From: Flavobacteriia bacterium
Lineage (GTDB): Bacteria > Bacteroidota > Bacteroidia > Flavobacteriales_D > Crocinitomicaceae
DNA: 64,000 nt
NCBI GenBank assembly: GCA_947462925.1
Contig: CANHQP010000012.1
Coordinates: 1-64,000 of the forward strand
Direction of reading: 5' to 3'
In this document: positions 15,989 through 26,649 of the stretch, piece after piece
Layout: the number at the start of each line of letters is the position of its first letter
How positions within the stretch are numbered: the first letter of the stretch is position 1
The notes under the pieces: model-generated
The model's input: only the letters and a program-made list of their open reading frames with translations
Told to the model about the DNA's origin: nothing
Databases searched by the model: none
Program-made: the position numbers and the translations under genes

Positions 15989-18055
15989 TTGTTACTGATG
16001 TTGCTCTCGCAGGCTAATTTTTTGTTTGCACAACCTCAAAACGAGCAGAAAGTTGCTGCTACGATCAAGACCCTTCAAAAGATATTTGAAAATGAGGAAT
16101 CGAGGCTTAGCCAAGAAAAACCAATTTCTCGGGATTCTTCTGTAATTACCTTTTTAAGTAAGTTGACTATTCAACAAAAAGATTCTTCATATAGTTATGA
16201 TAATTATTATGACGCGTATGAAAAATTGTTGAAAAAGCAAACTGGTTTAGCTATCAGCGGTGATGCAATTCAAAACTTCAATCAATCGCAAGTCGATCCG
16301 GAAGAAGGGATGCTTTTTAACAGAAGATATTCTGCTGGACTCGAATGGAACATCTTGAAAGATGGTTTTTTTGATTCTCGTTCACAGTTGAAAACACTTC
16401 CAGCAGAAAGAAATTATTTTAACCATTTGGCTAGCAATGAATCTAAAGATGATTTTGGGGTTAAAATTAATGAATGTATTTATTGGTTTAATGAGCATAA
16501 AAAGAGTCTTTTAGTTGAAAGAGAAAGAATTCTTAATAGACAAATTAAATACCTAGAAGATTTATACTTTGCGAAAAAAATTGATAAGGAACAATTGTTG
16601 CGTTCACAAACTAGAATAGCCGAAATCAATGGGATGAAAGGAATTTTTAATTCCTACAACCAACACATCGATTCAAAATTTGACAGTACCTTATTGGCAG
16701 CTGAAGTGCCATTATTTGATTTGAATTATGATTACTTTTTTGGGATTTTGAACTCTCAAGAACTGGCTGATTCAATGCGTTTGTTTTTAGAGGAAAATCT
16801 TTCACGTCAAAATGCTTGGTACAATGAAGTGAGATTAAAAACGTACGCAAAATATAATGTTTTCGATTTGTTAACTGCTGATCCTGCATACAGAAGATTT
16901 TTTAGTGTTGGTGTATCAGTTGGAATTCCAATTCCTTTCACAAATAAAGAACAAACAGCAGTAAATAAGTATAAATCACAGAAACAACTTTACACTCTTG
17001 ATTCAGATCTTAAAAATCAAAGGATTGAACTTCTGAATTTAGCTTATGAATTCAGATATCAATTAAAACAATACATTGTTTTTCATCAAAAAAGAGTTTT
17101 GGCGAACGAAGCAATTCGCAGAGAACGCGTAAAAGCAAAAATGTTAGATGCTGATTTTAATCCCCTACATGGTTTAGAGTTGATTGACAATTTACTTCAA
17201 ATTGACATTGAGCTATTGGATTTGAAACAAAATCTGTACATCAAATTGTTGAGAATTCACTCTAAACAAAATGATTTGCCTCTAGATTCAATGATTGTTC
17301 AATTGGATTTACCAAATTACTTTGATTTTGAAGATGAAACCCAAAGAGGAGTTTATGTTTGGAGTAAAGTATTTGAAACTCAAAATCCTTCTTTTATCCA
17401 TGAATATATTGTTTATAATCAGTTTGATGAGGCATACATTGCAGTTTCCGAAAACGATAAGTTAATCGCTTCTAAGACCGCTTTGGTTAAGGCTTTAAAC
17501 AAAAGTGAGGTTGATGTTTATCCAATGATCGGTCAAAACAAATTGTTAGATTCGGACGATTTCAAAGGCGATTTAGAAGACCTTTTGAAACCTTTTAATG
17601 GATGGAAAGTGGCTGGAATTCATTTAGATATTGAACCACATGTTAGAGCTGATTGGAAAACAAATAAAGCAGAATTGATGACTAGATATTCGCAAATAAT
17701 AGATCAAGCTAAAGTTATTTGTGAAGCAAAAGGATGGAAATTGTCAATTGATATTCCAATCAACATGGATACAGCACATGTAAATGCAATGTTCCCGAAA
17801 GTGGATATGATTAGGTTTATGTGCTACGAAAATGTCAAACAAGATTATTTGGTAAGAAAGTTAAGCGCATTTGCAGCAAACAATAACAAAGCCATGATCG
17901 ATTTAAGAACTGAAGATTTCAAATCTAGAGATGAAATGGAACTTTTTGCTAAAGCTTTATACAAGGAAACAGGAATCAAAGCTTTCGGTTTTCACGATTT
18001 GTATAGGTTGATTGAGTTGGATAAAAAAACAATGATGGAAGATGAAAAACATTAA
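15989..18055 (+). CDS. TolC-like outer-membrane protein fused to a glycosidase-like TIM barrel
   Basis: A 688-residue exported protein. The hydrophobic leader ends at FLFAQ (residue 15); the start is TTG 15,989 or ATG 15,998, and no in-frame start with a charged n-region is seen. Residues about 20-425 are helical with heptad-like stretches and a strand-rich segment around 300-320 (FFSVGVSVGIPIPF), as in outer-membrane efflux proteins. Residues about 454-675 look like a TIM barrel, with VAGIHLDIEP (D547, E549 as candidate catalytic acids), LSIDIPINMD, MIRFMCYEN and IKAFGFHDLY at strand ends. The gene overlaps the adaptor gene by 14 bases. Probable role: export and trimming of the polymer made by the linked synthase (inference). 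Confidence 0.7.
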   Translation: MLLMLLSQANFLFAQPQNEQKVAATIKTLQKIFENEESRLSQEKPISRDSSVITFLSKLTIQQKDSSYSYDNYYDAYEKLLKKQTGLAISGDAIQNFNQSQVDPEEGMLFNRRYSAGLEWNILKDGFFDSRSQLKTLPAERNYFNHLASNESKDDFGVKINECIYWFNEHKKSLLVERERILNRQIKYLEDLYFAKKIDKEQLLRSQTRIAEINGMKGIFNSYNQHIDSKFDSTLLAAEVPLFDLNYDYFFGILNSQELADSMRLFLEENLSRQNAWYNEVRLKTYAKYNVFDLLTADPAYRRFFSVGVSVGIPIPFTNKEQTAVNKYKSQKQLYTLDSDLKNQRIELLNLAYEFRYQLKQYIVFHQKRVLANEAIRRERVKAKMLDADFNPLHGLELIDNLLQIDIELLDLKQNLYIKLLRIHSKQNDLPLDSMIVQLDLPNYFDFEDETQRGVYVWSKVFETQNPSFIHEYIVYNQFDEAYIAVSENDKLIASKTALVKALNKSEVDVYPMIGQNKLLDSDDFKGDLEDLLKPFNGWKVAGIHLDIEPHVRADWKTNKAELMTRYSQIIDQAKVICEAKGWKLSIDIPINMDTAHVNAMFPKVDMIRFMCYENVKQDYLVRKLSAFAANNNKAMIDLRTEDFKSRDEMELFAKALYKETGIKAFGFHDLYRLIELDKKTMMEDEKH

Positions 18056-19136
18056 CTTCAAAAGAAACGAATCAGTACTTAAAGGTCTTGAAATACAGAC
18101 TAAAGGTAAAACAAAGGGTAAAATCAATTGGGATAGAATAATCTATTTTGCCTTGTTGCTAGTTGTTTTATTTTTCTTTTTCAGGTATTTGATTAACGAA
18201 ATGTTTTTTGTTGAAGGCAATGGACAAGTTCGTTTTGAAAATATTTCTATTAGAAATACCGATGATTGTAGGATAGTAGATATTTTTGTCACGGAAGGTG
18301 ATGAAGTTAAAATTGGAGATTCTCTTTTTAGCTACATACCAGACGATGAAAATGCAGATGATAACAACGGCAGCGGTTATGGTTCTGCTGGTTTTGCCTT
18401 AAACTCTAAAAAGCAAGGCGACATTTCATGGTCTGAAAAAGAAATTTTCAAAGTGCGGGAAGAAATTAAAGTGAATAATTTTCTAATTGCGGAAAAAGTT
18501 AAACTCAAAAATTTATATTCGGCCGAGCTTCAAAGAATTAGAAATGAAGTAATGTTAGATGTTTTGCCAAGAAATAAATTAGATGATCAATTGGCAAAAA
18601 TCAATCAACTCAATTTTGACATTCAATCTTTAAGAGGAAAAACTTCTATGCTTTCTGCAAGTATGAATCAATTGGAGGGAATGAAAAGAGATTTAAGTGC
18701 AACCACTACATACGCTGGAAAAGGTGTTGCTGGTGGCGGTGATGATTCAGGTCAGAAAGTTTTTTATTCTCCACTAACAGGAACCGTTACGACTATCATG
18801 AAGAACGAATTTGAAGTAGCTCTGAAAAGTGAGGAGATCATGTCAATTCACAGACCTGAAAACATTTCTGTTAGAGGTTTCTTTCAACAAGAAGATTTGG
18901 CTTCATTGAAGATTGGCGATAGAGTAGATCTTCATTTCCCAGACGGATCAGAGGGTCGTGGAATTATCAAAAGATTTTATTTTGCAACTTATAGATTACC
19001 AGAAGAATTTCAAAAGAAATATGAACCAACGACTAGATCATTGACCGTTGATATTTATCCAGAGACAAAACATGATTTGAAACTTTGGAAAACATATTGG
19101 AAAATGGCAGTTAAAATCACTAAAACTAAATATTAA
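18042..19136 (+). CDS. HlyD-family periplasmic adaptor, Alg44-like without PilZ
   Basis: A 364-residue membrane-fusion protein: a short basic cytoplasmic N-terminus, one transmembrane helix (33-52), a split lipoyl-like domain (60-100 and 241-270, with VTEGDEVKIGDSLF and YSPLTGTVTTIMKN), a helical hairpin (about 130-215) and a beta-barrel domain (275-340). It would bridge the inner-membrane glycosyltransferase to the TolC-like outer-membrane protein encoded just upstream. Unlike Alg44 it has no PilZ domain, so any second-messenger control would come from another subunit. The stop overlaps the next ATG by one base (TAATG). Confidence 0.88.
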   Translation: MKNINFKRNESVLKGLEIQTKGKTKGKINWDRIIYFALLLVVLFFFFRYLINEMFFVEGNGQVRFENISIRNTDDCRIVDIFVTEGDEVKIGDSLFSYIPDDENADDNNGSGYGSAGFALNSKKQGDISWSEKEIFKVREEIKVNNFLIAEKVKLKNLYSAELQRIRNEVMLDVLPRNKLDDQLAKINQLNFDIQSLRGKTSMLSASMNQLEGMKRDLSATTTYAGKGVAGGGDDSGQKVFYSPLTGTVTTIMKNEFEVALKSEEIMSIHRPENISVRGFFQQEDLASLKIGDRVDLHFPDGSEGRGIIKRFYFATYRLPEEFQKKYEPTTRSLTVDIYPETKHDLKLWKTYWKMAVKITKTKY

Positions 19137-20554
19137 TGGCCTTAGAGAACGTAAAAATAAATGCATTGAAGGGTACAATTAAGTATTCTAGCAGAACTTA
19201 TGTTTATATTTCGGCAAGTCGAAAAATAAAGCTAGATAGTTCATCAACTTATGCTGGTATTATTATCGAAGGTAGAAATGTTGAGTTTGTGAGAATGGTC
19301 TTGAGAAGAATTCGTGGGAGTCATAATCCAGACGTTTACTTGAAGCCAGTATTTTTGATGAATGGTAATGCACACAAAGATCCCTTGGTGGCTAAATTGA
19401 TTGATGGTATTCTAAATTCATTCGATCAAATTCCATTAATACACGATATTACGGAAGCAATCAATCAGCGAAAAACAGAATTGACTTTCATTAATTCAAT
19501 TTCATTTGAAGCTCAAGTACTTTCGAAATTGATGTGCTACATGTACACCCGTGACGAGAAAGAATTAGAGCCTGTGCCTTACGCACTTTCAAGTACAAAC
19601 TATTCATTTCCTTTTTTGGCTTGTAATTACGAGCCACACGATGAGTTTCAAATATTTGATTTGTTGCAAGTTGCTGTTAATGAAGGACTATTTTCTGCTG
19701 AATATTCAGATCGAGTTTATTTGTGTGCCAATTGTAAATCTTCACACCTAAGTTATAGAGAAACTTGCACCAAATGTAATTCTACAAACACAGATTCATT
19801 TGATATTGTTCATCACTTTCCTTGTGCTTATGTGGGTCCAATGACAGATTTTACCAATGATTTAGATGATAAATTAAACTGCCCAAAGTGTTCTAAAACT
19901 TTGAAGCACATTGGTATTGATTACGATAAACCATCTGTGCTGCACATTTGTAAGAATTGTAATCACCGATTCCAAGATTTCAATGTTCGCGCTAAATGTA
20001 TGAGTTGTACACATGACAATCCAGTGGAACAACTTGTTGCGAAAGAGATTTTTACATATACTCTTAGTAAAAAAGGTGAGGATGTTGCACTCAGAGGATA
20101 TTCTTCCACACCGAAAGATATTGAAGAAATCATTGGCACAGTCAAATTTGACACCTACAAAACAGTAGTTAAATATGAGGTTGAGCGTATCAGACAAACT
20201 GAAGGAAGTTCTAATATTGTTGCCGTTAATATTGTCAATGCGGGACAATTTTATGCCAAAGTTGGAAGCAATGGTCAGCAAGCTTTTTTACGTGATATTG
20301 TGAACGAAATTCGCTCTTCAATTCGCTCCTCAGATATGATCACTTTTTACTCTTCAGAAATCATTTTGATTACAATGAATGATATTCCAAGTAAAATTGT
20401 AAATCGTATCTTGAATGATATTCTGGATTTATTGAGGAAACTAATTGAAAATAATTTCAGTGATTTAGCACTTGATATCAATGGTAAAGCCTTGCAATTG
20501 AATTTGGAAACTACCTCTGAGCTTCAAATTAATGAATTGATTAATAGCTTGTAA
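19136..20554 (+). CDS. TackOD1 zinc-ribbon protein with degenerate GGDEF domain
   Basis: A 472-residue cytoplasmic protein in three parts. Residues about 1-110 look like a receiver-like alpha/beta domain. Residues about 165-295 carry five CxxC pairs (197/200, 211/214, 249/252, 272/275, 288/291) plus HHFPC at 226-230, fitting the TackOD1 output domain. Residues about 345-445 resemble a GGDEF fold, but the GGDEF loop reads FYSSE (404-408), so cyclase activity is unlikely. By analogy with PelD and BcsE it may bind c-di-GMP or sense metal to control the linked synthase (inference). It has one-base TAATG overlaps on both sides. Confidence 0.72.
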   Translation: MALENVKINALKGTIKYSSRTYVYISASRKIKLDSSSTYAGIIIEGRNVEFVRMVLRRIRGSHNPDVYLKPVFLMNGNAHKDPLVAKLIDGILNSFDQIPLIHDITEAINQRKTELTFINSISFEAQVLSKLMCYMYTRDEKELEPVPYALSSTNYSFPFLACNYEPHDEFQIFDLLQVAVNEGLFSAEYSDRVYLCANCKSSHLSYRETCTKCNSTNTDSFDIVHHFPCAYVGPMTDFTNDLDDKLNCPKCSKTLKHIGIDYDKPSVLHICKNCNHRFQDFNVRAKCMSCTHDNPVEQLVAKEIFTYTLSKKGEDVALRGYSSTPKDIEEIIGTVKFDTYKTVVKYEVERIRQTEGSSNIVAVNIVNAGQFYAKVGSNGQQAFLRDIVNEIRSSIRSSDMITFYSSEIILITMNDIPSKIVNRILNDILDLLRKLIENNFSDLALDINGKALQLNLETTSELQINELINSL

Positions 20555-21858
20555 TGAGTGTAAACGAATTCTTTGAGTATTTGCAAGCAATGGGGTTTGC
20601 CCGTTTTGCTAGGGTATTCTGGTTTTTCGTATTTTTTGAACTTGTTCGATATGTGATAGTAGATTTTATTTCCTTAAATTCAGCGTTTATGAAAAAACGC
20701 TTCACGAGAAGTTTAAGAGAGGAAGCAACATATAGAATGAATTTGGAGCAACCGCTTGTTTCTGTTATTATTCCCGGAAAGAATGAGGGTAAACATATCT
20801 ACAAATTGGTGATGTCTTTGCGAGAGCAGACTTACCAAAATATTGAAATCATTGTGGTAGATGATGGATCGGATGACGATACACCCTTAATTGGAAAAGA
20901 CATGGAAAAAAATGGATTCATTGATAAGTTTATTAGAAATGAATTCAGAGGAGGAAAAGCTTCAGCAGCCAATTTAGCTTTGCGTTTTTCGTCTGGAAAG
21001 TTTGTAGTGCATATGGATGCCGATTGCAGTTACAATAGAGATGCCATTTTCGAAATTATTGTTCCTTTTTATGAAGATGATAGAATCGGTGCAATTGGAG
21101 GAAATGTTATGGTTAAGAATTACAAAGATTCGTTAGTAACCACGCTTCAAGCAATTGAATACTATGATACGATTTCCATAGGAAGAATTGTTACAAGTCA
21201 CTTAGGCATTTATCGTGTTATTTCAGGAGCATTTGGTGCTTTTAAAATGGAAGCCATGCAACAAATTCAAGGTTGGGATATTGGACCTGGATTGGATGGT
21301 GATATTACGGTGAAAATTCGTAAAGTTGGCTACCGAATTAAATTTGCTCCGGATGCTGTATGCTTGACAAATGCGCCAAACACTTTTAAAAAACTGGCCA
21401 AACAAAGATTGCGTTGGGATAAAAGTTTGATTCGATTCAGATTGAGAAAGCATAAAGATGTATTTTTTCCCAATCAACATTTTAGTTTTTCAAGTTTTAT
21501 CTCCTTCGTGGAAAACATTACATACAATTTGATTTTGAACGTAAAATGGTATGTATACGTGATTGACATGGTAGTAAATTTTCCATCGGAGCTTAAATTT
21601 GTGATCTATACCAACATTTTATTGTACACCACTGTAAACTACCTGAAATTTTTGGTTTTTTCATTGTTCAGAAGGTACAAAAATGCGCCAGTGAGCTACT
21701 TTTTAATTTACATTCCATTGATGGTAGTTTATTTTGGTTATTTTTTGAGGTTCGTAAGATCAATCGCTTACATTCAGGAAATCTTCTTTAAAAAGTCTTA
21801 TGATGACCCTTGGAATCCACCCAAATCTTCTTCTCAAGCAAAAAAATTGGGAATATAG
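20554..21858 (+). CDS. processive membrane glycosyltransferase family 2 (exopolysaccharide synthase)
   Basis: A 434-residue inner-membrane enzyme that should polymerise a nucleotide sugar and push the chain across the membrane. One hydrophobic helix at 18-42 precedes the GT2 domain with DDG (103-105), DAD (155-157), the acceptor-site GLDGD (246-250) and the processive-synthase motif QRLRW (284-288). Hydrophobic segments at about 322-350 and 355-415 form the C-terminal channel. No PilZ domain is present. It is the last gene of the four-gene operon. The polymer is unknown; alginate-, hyaluronan- and PNAG-type synthases share this layout. Confidence 0.88.
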   Translation: MSVNEFFEYLQAMGFARFARVFWFFVFFELVRYVIVDFISLNSAFMKKRFTRSLREEATYRMNLEQPLVSVIIPGKNEGKHIYKLVMSLREQTYQNIEIIVVDDGSDDDTPLIGKDMEKNGFIDKFIRNEFRGGKASAANLALRFSSGKFVVHMDADCSYNRDAIFEIIVPFYEDDRIGAIGGNVMVKNYKDSLVTTLQAIEYYDTISIGRIVTSHLGIYRVISGAFGAFKMEAMQQIQGWDIGPGLDGDITVKIRKVGYRIKFAPDAVCLTNAPNTFKKLAKQRLRWDKSLIRFRLRKHKDVFFPNQHFSFSSFISFVENITYNLILNVKWYVYVIDMVVNFPSELKFVIYTNILLYTTVNYLKFLVFSLFRRYKNAPVSYFLIYIPLMVVYFGYFLRFVRSIAYIQEIFFKKSYDDPWNPPKSSSQAKKLGI

Positions 21859-21881
21859 TTTTGATTTTGAATTAAATGGGT

Positions 21882-21889
21882 TAATTTTG
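21882..21889 (+). promoter_or_regulatory. promoter of the CotH-domain gene (near-leaderless)
   Basis: TAATTTTG (exact TAnnTTTG) is preceded at 18 bases by TTG (21,861-21,863), close to the Bacteroidota -33/-7 consensus. It ends five bases before the ATG, so the mRNA would have almost no leader. The CotH gene can therefore be expressed separately from the operon before it. Confidence 0.65.
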
Positions 21890-21894
21890 CATAC

Positions 21895-24800
21895 ATGAAA
21901 TTACTTTTTACTTTACTATTGATTCTTTTTACTGCTGGTATGTCATTTTCTCAATTGAGAATCAACGAAGTATTATTCAAGCAAACCGGTTTGTATTTTG
22001 ACTTTGAGTCAGATTGTTATCCAATGGTTGAATTAATCAATACTTCAACCAATACGATAAATGTTTCTGATTATTATTTGTCTGATAATGAAATTGAATT
22101 GACCAAATGGCAACTGCCAAATATCAATCTTGTTGCAAATGGTAAATTAATCATCTACTTGAGTGGAAAAGGACTTTATGTTCCTGAAAATCATACTAGT
22201 TTTAAAGTTGGGAATGAAGAATCTTTGGTTTTATCTAATGCTGGAGGAATTGTAAGTCAAGTTTCGTCTGAAAATCAACATTTAAACTATAGTTATTCCA
22301 GATTTCCAGATGCTACAGGGAACTTTGTGTACTCAGTGCCCTCCATGAATGCAAACAATAATAATGGACTTTCAACTTTTCCGTCTACGCCAAGCGTTAA
22401 TCTAGTTTCTGGTGTTTATCCAGTCAATACAGTAATAACCTTTGGATCAAATCCACTGCCAATTAAATACACTTTAAATGGCAAGGAAGTAGAGAATAAT
22501 TCTCCAACTGCCCCTGCTTCTATTACTTTGACAAATCCCAACCTAAGACCAAATAAGTTTTCAGAGATCCCAACAAATCCAGGCATGAATTATCCAATGG
22601 GTGATTACAGTCAATCACGTGCCGATAATCGTGGATGGGTTGAGCCTTATGGTAATGTGCCAAAGGCATTTGTTCTAAGAATGAAAACTTTTTCAACTAA
22701 TGGCGTTGAATCAGAAGAAAAAGCATACACTTATTTCACATCACTGCCAGCTTATAATCTTCCTATCATGTCTATCATAACTGATAGCATTGGTTATTTT
22801 GATGACGAAACGGGAATTTACGTTTATGGTGATTCACCTTTGGGAAATTATGAGTTTCTTGGAAGAAGATATGAACGACCAGCGATAGTGCAATTTTTTG
22901 ATACTGCAGGGGTTTTTGAAAGAGAAATAGTGCTCGGGACTAGAATCCATGGAAATGGTTCAAGGCACGCTGCACAAAAAGCATTGAGGCTATACAATCG
23001 TTTTGATTATGATGAAACTAGTCTTGAATTACCTAATGGTGATAGAACTGAAGTCGCTGTTTTACGCGGTGGAGGTCACCGACTTGATTGTATTGGACGT
23101 GATTACCTATCAAATAAATTTGTTGGTGATATGAAAATGGATCACGTAAAACCTTTTTTATATGCGGTTTATTTGAATGGCGAGTTTTGGGGGATACATG
23201 ATTTAAGAGAAAGATTAGAAGCGGATGCTTTTGCTGAAAGATATGGCTTGGACAATGACCATGTTGGTGTTGTAGATCATACCTATTTGTTGACTGATGG
23301 CTATATTCCTGTTGCCAACGAATTTGAACAAATTACTTTGTTCGCAGAAAACAATGATCTTTCTGTCCCACAGAATTATGAATACATTGCCAGCAAGGTC
23401 GATATCGGATTGTTAATGGATTTATTCTGTTCTGAAATCTTTTTAGGGAATGCTGACTTTCCTCAAACGAATATTTCTTTTTGGAAATACCAAGATGATA
23501 AAATTGATACTAAATGGAGACATTTTATTTTTGATCTTGACGCAGCTTTTGGTGGCTCGTGTGATACAGTGTACAAATCATTCAATGCTTTAGAGTATTT
23601 TTTACAAGAAACTGACAATGGTTGGTTAAAAGCAAATAGATTGTTGAGAAATTTATTGGAAAATAATGATTTCAAAGTGATGTTTATCAATAGAATGGCT
23701 GATTTATTAAATACTGAGTTCAAAGCAGAAGTGTTGATGCCGATTTTTAATGAATACAAAGCAGATATTTTGAATACCAGAACAGATCATGTAAACCGTT
23801 GGAGATATCCTTCTATGAGTTCAACACTCGCAGAAAGAATGTTAGAAACGCCAACTTTGACAAAATGGAACAATTTAGATGCAGGTTTTTCAAATTATTT
23901 TATTGATAGACAGCGCAGTGTTAGAAATCATTTCAATGCGAAATTTAGTATAGCAGATAGTGTTAGGATAACTTTAAATGTAAATACTATAAATCGTGGT
24001 TTGATAAAAATCAATGATTTATACATATCGAAAGCAGTCTCAGGTGTAAACGATTTAGCTCCGTTTCCATGGAAAGGTCAGTATTTTGCAGCAATTCCTT
24101 TTCCAGTAACTGCCATTTCTAAAAGAGGATTTAAATTTGAAAGTTGGTCGAATGTTCCATCAACTACTTATGCTGGAACAGTTTCTACAAGTGCTGATTT
24201 GGTCATTTCTGCCAATTTTGTTGCTGATCCAAACTTTATTGAACCAATGATTAATGAGGTTTTGATAAGAAATGAATACAACTGGGCGGATGAATTCGGA
24301 CAATTTGAAGATTGGATCGAAATCTACAATAAAAATAATTACCCAATTACTTTAGAAGAGTACTTCTTGACTGACGACATTGCAAATCCGACTAAATATC
24401 GCTTGAAACCAAAGAATGAAAGTGTAATTCCTGCTAACGGTTACCAATTGTTTTTTGCTTCAGAGGAAAGAAATCGTGGTGCAAATCACACCAATTTCAA
24501 ATTGAGTGCTGGAGAGACTTTGTACTTGTATGCGCCTGATAGCACAACAATCATAGATGAAATTGATTTACCAGATTTAGATGTTGATTTTTCATATGGA
24601 AGTTCTCCAAATGGAAGTTCGACTAGAGTAGTTTTTGATAGCCCAACTCCTTTAAATAACAATGATTTGTCAGAAGTTTTAGAGTTGGAAAAAATCAAGA
24701 AAACATTTACGGTTTATCCCAATCCAAATGATGGTTCTTTGGTGTACACTTCCATTTCAAATGATTACAGTGTATACAACATGCAAGGTTCTTTGATTTT

Positions 24801-24906
24801 GAAGACTTCAAATACAAATCAATTGTCTATTGGAGGATTGCAAAGTGGAACATATTTGGTGATAAACAAAGAAGGTTCTACACAGCTATTGGTCGTTGCC
24901 AAATAG
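21895..24906 (+). CDS. secreted CotH-kinase protein with lamin-tail domains and T9SS sorting domain
   Basis: A 1003-residue surface protein. In order: signal peptide to about residue 20 (GMSFSQ), a lamin-tail domain (about 21-145), a chitobiase-C-terminal-like segment (about 165-260, IKYTLNGKEVENNSP), a CotH kinase domain (about 285-690, with HGNGSR at 352-357, FWGIHDLRERLEADAFAERY near 431-450 and HFIFDLDAAFG at 543-553), a second lamin-tail domain (from 783) and a type A sorting domain (about 930-1003, TVYPNPNDGS). CotH proteins are secreted, atypical protein kinases. The gene follows the exopolysaccharide synthase by 36 bases with its own promoter; a functional link is only suggested. Confidence 0.88.
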   Translation: MKLLFTLLLILFTAGMSFSQLRINEVLFKQTGLYFDFESDCYPMVELINTSTNTINVSDYYLSDNEIELTKWQLPNINLVANGKLIIYLSGKGLYVPENHTSFKVGNEESLVLSNAGGIVSQVSSENQHLNYSYSRFPDATGNFVYSVPSMNANNNNGLSTFPSTPSVNLVSGVYPVNTVITFGSNPLPIKYTLNGKEVENNSPTAPASITLTNPNLRPNKFSEIPTNPGMNYPMGDYSQSRADNRGWVEPYGNVPKAFVLRMKTFSTNGVESEEKAYTYFTSLPAYNLPIMSIITDSIGYFDDETGIYVYGDSPLGNYEFLGRRYERPAIVQFFDTAGVFEREIVLGTRIHGNGSRHAAQKALRLYNRFDYDETSLELPNGDRTEVAVLRGGGHRLDCIGRDYLSNKFVGDMKMDHVKPFLYAVYLNGEFWGIHDLRERLEADAFAERYGLDNDHVGVVDHTYLLTDGYIPVANEFEQITLFAENNDLSVPQNYEYIASKVDIGLLMDLFCSEIFLGNADFPQTNISFWKYQDDKIDTKWRHFIFDLDAAFGGSCDTVYKSFNALEYFLQETDNGWLKANRLLRNLLENNDFKVMFINRMADLLNTEFKAEVLMPIFNEYKADILNTRTDHVNRWRYPSMSSTLAERMLETPTLTKWNNLDAGFSNYFIDRQRSVRNHFNAKFSIADSVRITLNVNTINRGLIKINDLYISKAVSGVNDLAPFPWKGQYFAAIPFPVTAISKRGFKFESWSNVPSTTYAGTVSTSADLVISANFVADPNFIEPMINEVLIRNEYNWADEFGQFEDWIEIYNKNNYPITLEEYFLTDDIANPTKYRLKPKNESVIPANGYQLFFASEERNRGANHTNFKLSAGETLYLYAPDSTTIIDEIDLPDLDVDFSYGSSPNGSSTRVVFDSPTPLNNNDLSEVLELEKIKKTFTVYPNPNDGSLVYTSISNDYSVYNMQGSLILKTSNTNQLSIGGLQSGTYLVINKEGSTQLLVVAK

Positions 24907-26631
<1,725 letters not shown>

Positions 26632-26649
26632 TCATTTACATATTTGTTG

